Source of the DNA: an uncultured Clostridia bacterium | GTDB lineage: Bacteria > Bacillota > Clostridia > Christensenellales > Borkfalkiaceae | Direction of reading: 5' to 3' | Length of the DNA stretch: 49,661 nucleotides | NCBI GenBank assembly: GCA_947627565.1 | Contig: CANQWO010000012.1 | Coordinates: forward strand, 1 to 49,661 | Shown here: positions 23,866 to 32,643 of the stretch, piece by piece | Numbering within the stretch: the first letter of the stretch is position 1 | Layout: every line of letters starts with the position of its first letter | Notes under the pieces: model-generated | What the model was told of the DNA's origin: nothing | The model's database searches: none | Seen by the model: the letters and a program-made list of their open reading frames with translations, nothing else | Made by a program: the position numbers and the translations under genes

Positions 23866-23894
23866 TTGACTTTTCCGCCGCGGTCTGGTATAAT
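23866..23894 (+). promoter_or_regulatory. sigma-A promoter of rsmG (leaderless configuration)
   Basis: TTGACT (23866-23871), 17 bp, TATAAT (23889-23894). The ATG at 23901 lies 6 bp past the -10 box, so the start site falls at or next to the first codon. Confidence 0.82.
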
Positions 23895-23900
23895 GGAGCC

Positions 23901-24587
23901 ATGAACGAACTTCCGGATTTTGAACGGCTTTCGGCCCGCGTCGGCGGGGAGGAACGCTTCGGCGTCTTTTACGAGATGCTGCTCGCCTACAACGCGAAAT
24001 TCAATCTTACCGCCGTCACGGAGGAGCGGGAGGTCTTCGTCAAGCACTTTCTCGACAGCGCCGCGGGGGAACAGTTCATCCCGCAGGGCGCGCGCGTGGC
24101 GGAAGTCGGTTCGGGCGCGGGATTTCCCTCCGTTCCGCTGATGCTGCTCCGCCCCGACCTCTCGTTTACGCTCATCGAGAGCACGGGCAAAAAGTGCGAC
24201 TTTCTGCGGGACGTCGTGCGCACGCTCGGGCTTTCGGCCGAGGTACGCAATGTGCGCGCCGAGGACGCGGGGCGGGACCCCGCAATGCGCGAACGCTACG
24301 ACGTCGTGCTCGCCCGCGCCGTTGCCAGGCTGTGCACGCTGGCCGAGTACTGCATGCCGCTCGTGCGAAGAGGCGGGCTGTTCCTCGCCTACAAGGGAAG
24401 TGAAGACGAGTACGCGGAGGGGAAGCGGGCGATCACGCTGCTCGGCGGCGGAAAAACGGAGATCGTGTCGTATGCGCTTCCCGAGAATTTCGGCGCGCGC
24501 ACGCTCATTCTGACGCAAAAGACGCACCCCACGCCCGCGGCATATCCGCGCGGAAACGGCAGGGAGAGGAGGGATCCCATCGTATGA
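23901..24587 (+). CDS. rsmG: 16S rRNA (guanine527-N7)-methyltransferase RsmG
   Basis: A 228-residue SAM-dependent methyltransferase of the GidB/RsmG family. It has the N-terminal AYNAKFNLTAVTEEREVFVKH, where most members read WNKxxNLTAI, the SAM-binding loop VAEVGSGAGFPSVP, and LARAVARLCTLAEYCMPL. It methylates G527 of 16S rRNA. The start at 23901 coincides with the predicted transcription start; the only upstream purine run (GGAG) is 2 bp from the ATG, too close to act. The gene is rightward, opposite to its usual neighbours in Firmicutes, and overlaps the next gene by 4 bp (ATGA). Confidence 0.95.
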   Translation: MNELPDFERLSARVGGEERFGVFYEMLLAYNAKFNLTAVTEEREVFVKHFLDSAAGEQFIPQGARVAEVGSGAGFPSVPLMLLRPDLSFTLIESTGKKCDFLRDVVRTLGLSAEVRNVRAEDAGRDPAMRERYDVVLARAVARLCTLAEYCMPLVRRGGLFLAYKGSEDEYAEGKRAITLLGGGKTEIVSYALPENFGARTLILTQKTHPTPAAYPRGNGRERRDPIV

Positions 24588-25027
24588 CCGTCGCGCTCAC
24601 GGGGCACAGGGATCTGCCCCCCGATTTCGATAAAAACGCGCTCTACGACAGCCTCGAAGCGCTCATCCGCGAGGGGTATGATTTCTTCTGTTGCGGCATG
24701 GCCCGCGGTTTCGATTTGGAGGCGCTTTCCTGCCTTGTAGACCTCAAAGGGCGGTACCATGTCCGCGTTGAGGCCTGCATTCCCTATCGCGGACAGGAGA
24801 ACGGATTCCCGCCGGAGGAGAGAAAAAAATACCGCGCGCTCGCCGAGTGGTGCGAAAAAACGGTGCTCTCCGAAACGTATTTTCAGGGCTGTCTGCTCGT
24901 CCGCAACCGCTATATGGTCGATAAGAGCGATCTCGTCTTCGCCTACTGCACGCGCGAGACGGGCGGGACGGCGTTCACCGTGAACTATGCGCGCAGCCGC
25001 GGCGTCGCGGTGAAAATTTGGCCTTGA
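24584..25027 (+). CDS. SLOG-fold protein, DUF1273/YpsA-like
   Basis: A 147-residue protein. The N-terminus TVALTGHRDLPPDF and the segment FFCCGMARGFDLEAL are the Rossmann-like SLOG landmarks of the DUF1273/YpsA family. VFAYCTRETGGTAFTVNYA is the C-terminal part of the fold. SLOG proteins bind nucleotide-derived ligands. YpsA in Bacillus affects cell division, but this shorter homologue's role is unknown. It starts inside the last codon of rsmG, so translation is coupled. A terminator follows at 25045. Confidence 0.8.
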   Translation: MTVALTGHRDLPPDFDKNALYDSLEALIREGYDFFCCGMARGFDLEALSCLVDLKGRYHVRVEACIPYRGQENGFPPEERKKYRALAEWCEKTVLSETYFQGCLLVRNRYMVDKSDLVFAYCTRETGGTAFTVNYARSRGVAVKIWP

Positions 25028-25044
25028 CAAAGCGACATGCGCCG

Positions 25045-25070
25045 AGGACCTCCCTGCGGAGGCCTTTTTT
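25045..25070 (+). terminator. terminator of rsmG-SLOG operon
   Basis: Stem around CCTCC CTGC GGAGG extended by GA/CC, followed by TTTTTT (25065-25070). Confidence 0.8.
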
Positions 25071-25179
25071 GTTTGCCGCAGAGCCCGCGATCGGGCATGG
25101 CGGCGTGGAATCCCTTCGGAAAATACGAAAAAAAAAGCATAATTTCACAAAGGATTCACACGCGGGACGGGGAGTTTTG

Positions 25180-25208
25180 TTGACATTTACCTTAGTTTAA
25201 CGTATAAT
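25180..25208 (+). promoter_or_regulatory. sigma-A promoter of the lipoprotein operon
   Basis: Perfect TTGACA (25180-25185), 17 bp, perfect TATAAT (25203-25208). It is one of the strongest promoters in the window. Confidence 0.88.
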
Positions 25209-25248
25209 AAGATTATATCGTTGCGATCAAGCGTATGGAGGCGATACG

Positions 25249-26904
25249 ATGAAAAAAAATATATGCAGAATTTTCCTGACGCTCGCGGCCGCTTCGGCGA
25301 TGCTGGCGAGTTTCGGCCTTTCCGCCTGCAACGGGAAGAGTGCGCATACCGCTCACGCCTATGGAGAATGGGAGGAGACGGTCGCCGCCGAATGTGAAAA
25401 AGAGGGGACCAGAACGCGGACGTGCACCTATCCGGGCTGCGGGCATACGGAGACGGAACCCATTGCCCCGCTCGGCCACGATTGGGGCATTGCGAAAGTG
25501 ACCGTCCCCGCGACCTGCCAACACGGCGGGAAGCGGACCAAGACATGTAGCCGTTGCCAGAAGTCGGTGGAGGAGGATACGGACCCCATCGACCACGATT
25601 GGATCCCCATTTCCGTCGAAAAGAAAGCGACGTGCGAAGAGGGGGGCAAGGAGACGCAGCGGTGCTCCATGTGCGAGACGACGCGCACGGCGGAAACGGC
25701 CGCGCTCGGCCACGATTGGGGCGATCCCGAGATCCGGGAGCCCGCTACCTGCAAGGCCGATGGGAAGGAGATCAAGACGTGCAAGCGGGACGGCTGCGGC
25801 GAGACGGTCGAGGAGACCATTCCCAAGCTCAACCACCAGTGGAAGAATACGGCGACCCTCGAGGAGGCCACGTGCACGGAGGCGGGCCTGCGCGAACAGA
25901 CGTGTCAGCGCCCCGGCTGCGGCGAGACGCAGACGGTGGAGATCCCCGCGCTCGGCCACAGTTGGCAGGGGTATTACACCGTGGATCAGCCGGCATCGTT
26001 TGAAGCGGCGGGCTCCAAATCCTACCACTGCAACCGCTGCGACCAACATACCGGCGAGACGGAGATCCCGATGTTGGAAGAGGGGAAGCCCATCGAATAC
26101 GAATTTCGGACGCTCCGCAACACGGGCAAGCTGATTCTGTCGCCCGATACCGTCATCACCGTCTACGACGGAGATGAGCGCGTCGCCGAGAGCACCCGCG
26201 GGACGATGGTGAACGGCGTATTCAAGGTCGACCTCGAACCCAAGACGTATACCGTCAAAGTGACGGGGCTCCCCGTGGGCTACACGGCCAATGAGACATA
26301 CACCGTGAAGCCCGGCAATCCGTTTTGCAACGTCTATCTCACGGCGTCGCTCCGTGAGGGGCCGCTCCCCGCGGGCACGCGCTACGCGCTCGATTCGGTC
26401 ATGTACGACTTCACGGTCCCCGACGCCAATTCGACCGTCGAAGGCGTCGGCTCCCTCTCGGAGATCCTCGCGGAGAAGAAGATGGTCCTGCTCAACTTCT
26501 GGTTCGTGGGCTGCGTATACTGCGAGGACGAATTTCCCTATCTCGAGAGAGCTTATGAAAAATACAGGGACAGCGTGGAGGTCCTCGCAATCGATCTCGG
26601 CGACAGCATGGCCGCCATCCGGCAATACGGCACGGAGAAGGGCCTGAAATTCCCGCTCGTGCAGAACGAGGGGGTCGGGCTCATCAATCCGTTCGGCATC
26701 ACGAACTACCCCGTGAGCGTCGTCATCGACGCGGAGGGCGTCGTCGCGGAGATCATGGTGGGCGGAGGCGCCACCGCCGAGACCTTCGAGAAACTCTTTG
26801 AAAAATATACGTCCGACACCTATTTGCCGGCGCAAAAACCCGCCGAGGCGCAAGCCGTCTCGCAACCCCTCCCCGCCGTACTTCCGGGTAAGCGGGAGAA
26901 CTGA
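25249..26904 (+). CDS. lipoprotein: six zinc-ribbon-like repeats fused to a TlpA-type thioredoxin domain
   Basis: A 551-residue lipoprotein (lipobox FGLSAC, Cys27). Residues about 35-275 hold six imperfect repeats of about 40 residues with the plan C-x(4)-G-x(4)-TC-x(2-5)-C ... LGHDW, a Cys3His pattern that could bind zinc. The sixth has lost its first Cys and last His. A beta-rich linker (about 285-375) follows, then a TlpA/AhpC-TSA-like domain (about 385-530) with redox motif Cys422-Val-Tyr-Cys425 (NFWFVGCVYCEDEFP) and the cis-proline in GITNYPVSVVID. It is outside the membrane, so likely a surface thiol-disulfide enzyme. It leads an operon with the giant lipoprotein 20 bp downstream. The partner substrate is unknown. 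Confidence 0.8.
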   Translation: MKKNICRIFLTLAAASAMLASFGLSACNGKSAHTAHAYGEWEETVAAECEKEGTRTRTCTYPGCGHTETEPIAPLGHDWGIAKVTVPATCQHGGKRTKTCSRCQKSVEEDTDPIDHDWIPISVEKKATCEEGGKETQRCSMCETTRTAETAALGHDWGDPEIREPATCKADGKEIKTCKRDGCGETVEETIPKLNHQWKNTATLEEATCTEAGLREQTCQRPGCGETQTVEIPALGHSWQGYYTVDQPASFEAAGSKSYHCNRCDQHTGETEIPMLEEGKPIEYEFRTLRNTGKLILSPDTVITVYDGDERVAESTRGTMVNGVFKVDLEPKTYTVKVTGLPVGYTANETYTVKPGNPFCNVYLTASLREGPLPAGTRYALDSVMYDFTVPDANSTVEGVGSLSEILAEKKMVLLNFWFVGCVYCEDEFPYLERAYEKYRDSVEVLAIDLGDSMAAIRQYGTEKGLKFPLVQNEGVGLINPFGITNYPVSVVIDAEGVVAEIMVGGGATAETFEKLFEKYTSDTYLPAQKPAEAQAVSQPLPAVLPGKREN

Positions 26905-26924
26905 AAAATTTCCGGAGGACAGAC

Positions 26925-29900
26925 ATGAAAAAGAGAAATTTCCTGATCGTATTGACGTCTCTCGTCATCCTGGTACTCGCGCTTGCGGGGGCCGCCTGTG
27001 CGGGCGGCGGCAAAGTGAAGCTGTCGTTTGAGACCAACGGCGGCTCGGCCGTCGACGCCTTCTCGGTCAAGCCCGGCAGCGAGGTCACACTGCCCGTTCC
27101 CCAAAAGCAGGGCGAGCTCTTCGACGGCTGGTATACCGCGTCCGACTTCAAGGGGGACCGCTATGAGGGGAAGGTGACCGCACCCGAAGAGGACACCAAG
27201 TATTACGCCAAGTGGGCGGCCTCGCACACGGTCACGCTCGACCTCGACGGCGGCACGCTCTCCACGACGACGGTCTTCCTCAAGGAGGGGGATAACGTCT
27301 ATGAGGCGGTGCGTTCGCTCGTGCCCACCAAGAGCGGGCTGACCTTCGGCGCGTGGTTTTATAACGGCGCCGAGATCACCGAAGCGTTCCGCATGCCCGC
27401 GGGCGATCTCACGCTCACGGCCAAATACAAGGTGGACTATCTCATCGAGGTCTACCTGCAAAATCTGAGCAAGACGTCCTACCAGCGCGACGACACCAAG
27501 GAAGTCGCGGGGAGATGGTATGTCGACGAAGAATATTCGCCCGACGTCCCCGTGATCGACAACTATACCTATCAGGCGACGCCCGAAGGGAAGCAGCCCG
27601 TCGAGAGGCTCACGCTCTCCGCGGATACGTCGAAAAATGTCTATTCGATGTATTTCGACCGCATGAACTACGGGATCCTCTATGAGGCCAACGTCCCGCT
27701 GGGCGAGACGGCGACGGGCGAGACGGCGTATACGCAGGATACCTACGGCGCGTCCGTCAACATCGCCGCCTGCGGCTTCTCCATAGAAGGCTGGCGGTTC
27801 GCGGGCTGGGCGGAGAGCCAGACCGGGGAAGTCGTCTATGCCGCAGGCCAACAGATCTATCTCATGAAGCCCATGACGCTCTATGCCGTCTGGGATCAGG
27901 GCTATACCGACCGCTACGGCAGCCCCGATCTCATCTTCTTCCCGCGGACGGACAGCCATCTCGCGATCTTGCGGCGGGACGGCGTGGAGTTCGAGGGCAC
28001 GCGCGACGGCACCGAGTTCTCCTTCACGACGGACTCGGGCATCACGTTCGGGGGCGCCGTCCTCGGCGGCGTGTTCTGCTATGAAAAGCAGGATTTGAAG
28101 GGGACCTACTACCTCTATGACAACTATCCCCGTCCCGCGGAAGAGGGCGAGGAAGAGACGTATGACCGCTACGACAGGACGTGCACCCTCGTCGTGGACG
28201 AATATCTCAACGCCGTCTATACCGTAAACGGCAAGAGCACGGAGGGCGCGCTCGAATTTTTCGCGGAGCAGGGCGACTACGTCTTTACCGGAAACGACGG
28301 GAAGACGTCCTTCCACACCGTGTTCCAGAAGGCGGATGAGGCGGAGAACAACATTTTCTCCATCAGCGGCGAGGAATTTGGCTATTACGTCGACAGCAAC
28401 GGCGAAGTGCTCGTCTTCGACGGCTACGGCACGGCCTTCCTGCAGGTGACGCTCACCTCGGGGCAGACCGTCACCATCTCGGGCAACTACTATATCGAGG
28501 GCGAGGGCAGGGCCTTCGACCGCTACGACACCTATAAGATCGTGTGCTGGCTCAACGATACTTCGGGCCTCTTGGGCGGCACGGCGGGCTGGAATCAATA
28601 CTTCATCTGCGCCGTTCCCGACTATTGGAAGGATGCGGGACTGAGCTCGGAATACGGCGTCTACTACTTTGCGGATACCTCCCGCGGCACCTATGAAGAC
28701 GGCGAGGGCGGCAAACTCGTGCTCGACGGCCACGGCTACTACGACGACAGCGCCGTCTATACGTCCGCCGACGGCAAAACCGTCAAGGGCCGCTATTCCG
28801 TGCAGAGCGATTTCGTCAGCGGATCCGTGATCGAGGTTGGCAAAGACGCTACGCATGTCGAAATGCGCTTCCGTCTCTCGGCCGACGGGACGTTCTCCGT
28901 CTACAACGGCCCCCAAGTGGAGTATACCGAGTATTACCTCCTCGAGGGGAGCTCCATGAAGCCCGTTCTGCTCGCCATCTTCGAGGAGGCGGCGGCGGGA
29001 CACCCCGGCAGTCTGCGCGCCGAGTTCTATACCAACAACGCGAAGAACGTCGCCGTGCATGCCGCGAGCGGATACGTCACATCCGAGGCCGCCGTGGCGG
29101 GCTCCGACATCCTCATCTATACCTTCACGCGGACGTCCGTCGAATACGGCTTCGACGCCACCATCGCCACGGAGATGAAGTTCACGACGACGACGGTGCA
29201 GACGGGCAGCCAGACGCGGTACAGCGTCTACTGCGTGCTCGAGCGCAACGGAGAGACGCTCTATGAGGTCATCCGCCTTGACAACGGCGGCACGGTTTGG
29301 GCCAACAGCAGCGTGGAAGTGGACGGCGAAGGGTCGCTCTACTTCCTCGACGGAAGGGTGTACCGGTGCAGTTTCCCGACCTATCAGGACACCTATTTCA
29401 ACGAATATTACGGCGAACTGCTCTATTACGGAACCGATGCGCAGGGCAACGTCGAGACCAATACGCAACTCTATACGCTCACCGCGTGCGCGGACGCGGG
29501 CGTGGATTACACGGCGGAGCCCGCGAGCAGCCTTCCCATCGAGCTCTATTACTTCGATCCCATGCTCAGCCCGACCAACGGCGTGTTCCTCGAACTCGTG
29601 CTCGCTCCCGACGGAAGCGCGGCCTACGACGACACGGGCACGGCGGAGCATTTCGACAAAGGGATGGGGACCTTCGAGGCGACGGGCGAGTTCACCCTGT
29701 TCGGTTCGCCCATCTATAAGCTCACCATCGGCGGCGAGGAGCGCATGCGCTTCACGATGGGCAACATCTACTTCTTGGGCATCACCTATACCGGCTTCTT
29801 CCCGTATACGGGTCACGAGGGCGAGTATACCGCGGAGAACGGCACAACGCTCCGCATCGACGGCTACGGCACGGCGCGCTTTACCGCGGACGGCGGCACG

Positions 29901-32012
29901 AGCGAAGGGTCCTACTACTTCATCTCGGGCAACGTGACCGCCGCGGCCGATCTCACGGGCGAAGTCGCCCGCGTCACCGTGGCGGACGGCACGGAGTCGG
30001 AGTTCGAATTTGAGGGCGGCGAAGACGTCTCCCCGCTCGATCCCATCTACGGCACATGGGATCTCGTCGACGGCAACTTCCATCCCCTCAACAATTATTC
30101 CAAGATCTTCTTCGACGGAAAGGGGACGTTCACCATCACGCCCGAGGGCGGCACGTCGCTCAGCAAAACGCAGGGCCGCTACATCCTTGCGGACGCCGAA
30201 TACGGCGAATATACGCTCCTGAATGCGACCATCGGCGGCGTCAAGGGCAACTACAACGTCCGCTTCATGGAATACGTCGAATACAACAACTACAACTGCG
30301 TCGTCCGCGACAAGGCGAGCGGCGTATACGTCGACGAGGACTACAACGTGCTCACGCTCAACGGCTTCGGCTCGGGCTCCATCACGGGCAACGGCTACAA
30401 CAGCATGGGCAACTTCTACAACATCGACGAATCGGTCGGCTTCGGCTACTTCCTGTTCACGACGGTCAACACGGCCTATTACGATGAGATCATCCACCTG
30501 CTCCTCGACATGGAGCACGGGACGTTTGAGATCCTGCAATATTCCGACTATCTCTACATCGCTTCGGACCTCGACCACATCGCATTCCGCAACGACGGCG
30601 CCGTCTTCATCGGCAATATGCTCAACGGCGACTACTATGTGACCAAGGACGGCACGGTCAAGGCCTATTTCTACAACCAGTACAGCTATTCGTATGAGCG
30701 CCGCGACATGCCCGCGATCGGCGGCAGCGGCGAATACACCTACGAGGGGAAGACGTATTATCCCTTCACGGAGAAGATGTTCACGGCCTCGGGCGTCATC
30801 CATATGCTCGATGAAAACGGCGATCCGCAGAGCGAGCGGGCGGCCGTCAACGCGACGCTCAGCTTCGAGGCGCGGCTGCGCGGCATCGTCGGGTTCCCCG
30901 TCACGTTCAACATCGAAAAGCAGGACTACACGGGGTATCTCCTCAGCACCTATAAGAGCGGCAAGATCGACCCGCGCATCGAGTATAACAACCTCACCTA
31001 CGACATCGATTTCACCCGCACCGACGGCAAGTGGACGTTCGACATCAAAGACGCGGGCGTGCGCGTGCTCGAGCGGGAAGACATCAATGTGAAGTATTAC
31101 GACGGCGCGGCGCAGAGCGGAACGGTCTACCACCAGGGCGGCAAGATGGACATCACCTACAACGGGTTCGGCCCCTATTTGCTGGAAGAGACCTACTATG
31201 CGGGCAGATTCCTCTATTTCTACGACGAGAGCTTGGCGGACAAGGGCGTCCTCTCCTTCTCCAATCTGAAGGAGAAAGACATCCGCACCGTCGGCTATCA
31301 CAACCTCGGCACGGGCTTCGGCGGCTACCACGAACTCCGCGAGATCGTGTTCAAACAGGGCGAAAAGACGTATGCCATCGACTTCTTCGAGTATGCGAGC
31401 GGCAGTGTGATCACGACGTATACCTATCTCCTCTATGGGTTCTATGAATACGAAGAGGTGCAGGCGAACGGCTACACGCTCGGCGTCAAATATTTGCTCA
31501 AGACCACACTGTCCGGCTCTCCCGGCTACGGCGACGACAGCGCGCTCGAAAAGCCGGTCGCGGTCACCGTGCTCAAGGGGCAGGAGAAGACGCCCGTCGT
31601 CGCACTCTCGAGCGGCGCCCGATACGACAACAAGGGCGTGTGGTTCGTGGAGAACAACGGCGGCAGAGCGGGAGACGCGTATCTCGTGACGTTCACCTTT
31701 GAAGGCGAGAAAGTGACGGGCGGCACCGTCGAAGTGGGCAGTGTGCAGACGGTCGGGCTCACGGCGAGCTATCTGTTCTATATCTTCGTGGATTCCGAGG
31801 GCGACATCGCGGAGATCATGGTGGCGTGGTACGCGGGCGACCAGTTCGAGAGCGTGACGGATATCCAACGCGACGAAGAGAACGAGAACGTGTGGTCGTT
31901 CCGCGGCAAGGAGACTGCGGGCGATCCCGACCGCATCTATACGTTGACGTTCCGCAAGGGCACGAGCGGCGTATACACGGTGACGGTGGAATCCGTGATC
32001 GCAGAAGACTGA
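26925..32012 (+). CDS. giant repeat lipoprotein (InlB-type repeats plus DGxG beta repeats)
   Basis: A 1695-residue lipoprotein (lipobox LAGAAC). The first 350 residues have three InlB/Flg_new-type repeats (for example FETNGGS...GWYT...YYAKW, and GWRFAGWAES...LYAVWDQ). The remaining 1300 residues are a series of beta-rich units built on LxxDGxGxA...GxYxI, with clear copies including LVFDGYGTAFL, KLVLDGHGYYD, TLRIDGYGTAR, FFDGKGTFT and VLTLNGFGSGS. There are no catalytic motif, no sortase signal and few Cys. It probably acts as a surface ligand-binding or adhesive scaffold; this is inference. It has AGGAGG-type translation signals 20 bp after the thioredoxin lipoprotein and ends at a strong terminator. 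Confidence 0.8.
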   Translation: MKKRNFLIVLTSLVILVLALAGAACAGGGKVKLSFETNGGSAVDAFSVKPGSEVTLPVPQKQGELFDGWYTASDFKGDRYEGKVTAPEEDTKYYAKWAASHTVTLDLDGGTLSTTTVFLKEGDNVYEAVRSLVPTKSGLTFGAWFYNGAEITEAFRMPAGDLTLTAKYKVDYLIEVYLQNLSKTSYQRDDTKEVAGRWYVDEEYSPDVPVIDNYTYQATPEGKQPVERLTLSADTSKNVYSMYFDRMNYGILYEANVPLGETATGETAYTQDTYGASVNIAACGFSIEGWRFAGWAESQTGEVVYAAGQQIYLMKPMTLYAVWDQGYTDRYGSPDLIFFPRTDSHLAILRRDGVEFEGTRDGTEFSFTTDSGITFGGAVLGGVFCYEKQDLKGTYYLYDNYPRPAEEGEEETYDRYDRTCTLVVDEYLNAVYTVNGKSTEGALEFFAEQGDYVFTGNDGKTSFHTVFQKADEAENNIFSISGEEFGYYVDSNGEVLVFDGYGTAFLQVTLTSGQTVTISGNYYIEGEGRAFDRYDTYKIVCWLNDTSGLLGGTAGWNQYFICAVPDYWKDAGLSSEYGVYYFADTSRGTYEDGEGGKLVLDGHGYYDDSAVYTSADGKTVKGRYSVQSDFVSGSVIEVGKDATHVEMRFRLSADGTFSVYNGPQVEYTEYYLLEGSSMKPVLLAIFEEAAAGHPGSLRAEFYTNNAKNVAVHAASGYVTSEAAVAGSDILIYTFTRTSVEYGFDATIATEMKFTTTTVQTGSQTRYSVYCVLERNGETLYEVIRLDNGGTVWANSSVEVDGEGSLYFLDGRVYRCSFPTYQDTYFNEYYGELLYYGTDAQGNVETNTQLYTLTACADAGVDYTAEPASSLPIELYYFDPMLSPTNGVFLELVLAPDGSAAYDDTGTAEHFDKGMGTFEATGEFTLFGSPIYKLTIGGEERMRFTMGNIYFLGITYTGFFPYTGHEGEYTAENGTTLRIDGYGTARFTADGGTSEGSYYFISGNVTAAADLTGEVARVTVADGTESEFEFEGGEDVSPLDPIYGTWDLVDGNFHPLNNYSKIFFDGKGTFTITPEGGTSLSKTQGRYILADAEYGEYTLLNATIGGVKGNYNVRFMEYVEYNNYNCVVRDKASGVYVDEDYNVLTLNGFGSGSITGNGYNSMGNFYNIDESVGFGYFLFTTVNTAYYDEIIHLLLDMEHGTFEILQYSDYLYIASDLDHIAFRNDGAVFIGNMLNGDYYVTKDGTVKAYFYNQYSYSYERRDMPAIGGSGEYTYEGKTYYPFTEKMFTASGVIHMLDENGDPQSERAAVNATLSFEARLRGIVGFPVTFNIEKQDYTGYLLSTYKSGKIDPRIEYNNLTYDIDFTRTDGKWTFDIKDAGVRVLEREDINVKYYDGAAQSGTVYHQGGKMDITYNGFGPYLLEETYYAGRFLYFYDESLADKGVLSFSNLKEKDIRTVGYHNLGTGFGGYHELREIVFKQGEKTYAIDFFEYASGSVITTYTYLLYGFYEYEEVQANGYTLGVKYLLKTTLSGSPGYGDDSALEKPVAVTVLKGQEKTPVVALSSGARYDNKGVWFVENNGGRAGDAYLVTFTFEGEKVTGGTVEVGSVQTVGLTASYLFYIFVDSEGDIAEIMVAWYAGDQFESVTDIQRDEENENVWSFRGKETAGDPDRIYTLTFRKGTSGVYTVTVESVIAED

Positions 32013-32022
32013 TCCAAAACAA

Positions 32023-32058
32023 AGTCCCGCCGTGCATCATTGTACGGCGGGACTTTTT
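32023..32058 (+). terminator. terminator of the lipoprotein operon
   Basis: 11-bp perfect stem AGTCCCGCCGT/ACGGCGGGACT, 10-nt loop, then TTTT. Confidence 0.9.
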
Positions 32059-32139
32059 GATTCACAGAAACGGGACGAAGCAAATCGGTTACTTTGGCGG
32101 GGCATGCCCTGCTCAAACACCGTTTTCGGGGGTGATAAA

Positions 32140-32643
32140 ATGAAATTGGAAGTGTGCGACGACATTCACTTGAAAGAGGAGATCGAAGAGCTCGCGGAGT
32201 GCGGCATCCACAAGGGCTGCTTCGGTACGGTCATGCAAGTTGGTGAGCCGCGCAGTCTCGTGATCTTTTATAATCGGCAAGACATCGGAAATTATGCGTT
32301 CGCGTGGGTGGAGAACTGCAATTTGGAATTTTACCGAAAGCAACTCTATGAAGAGACTGCGTTGGAAATGATGGAATGGTTCAAAACACAAGACCCGACG
32401 AAGAAGACGAGATTTTCGGAGACGCATTTGCGGGAGTACGACGCGGTGCGGGTGCTCGTCGAAAAAGAGGAGTACGCGAAGAGGGGCGTGCACAAGGGCA
32501 TGGTGGGGACCATTCTCGAGCCGGAGAAGATCGACGGCAGATGGGATGTGTATTTCGAAGACGAGGAGTTCGCAGACACGATCGAGAGCCCCATTTTAGA
32601 GACCGATTTGGAGCTCGTTTTCCGCCCGGGGGAGCAGAAATGA
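32140..32643 (+). CDS. two-domain SH3/KOW-like (DUF4926-like) protein, paralogue A
   Basis: A 167-residue soluble protein built from two related small beta domains. Each holds H-K-G-x(2)-G-T/V then a strand rich in Val/Ile: IHKGCFGTVMQVGEPRS (residues about 23-39) and VHKGMVGTILEPEKIDGR (about 118-135). This is the pattern of DUF4926 and other small SH3-like folds. The start at 32140 follows GGGGGTGA. It overlaps the next gene by 4 bp. The nearly identical 3' halves of the two genes point to recent duplication or conversion. Function is unknown; DUF4926 proteins are often found in toxin-immunity contexts, but no toxin gene is present here. Confidence 0.72.
   Translation: MKLEVCDDIHLKEEIEELAECGIHKGCFGTVMQVGEPRSLVIFYNRQDIGNYAFAWVENCNLEFYRKQLYEETALEMMEWFKTQDPTKKTRFSETHLREYDAVRVLVEKEEYAKRGVHKGMVGTILEPEKIDGRWDVYFEDEEFADTIESPILETDLELVFRPGEQK

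Noticed and set aside
23503..23900. dnaA expected beside dnaN
   Set aside because: No DnaA-like reading frame occurs on either strand here or anywhere else in the window.
26820..31868. A 1682-codon open frame on the minus strand
   Set aside because: Shadow of the giant lipoprotein gene. The plus-strand product has a signal peptide, repeats, operon spacing and a terminator; the minus one has none.
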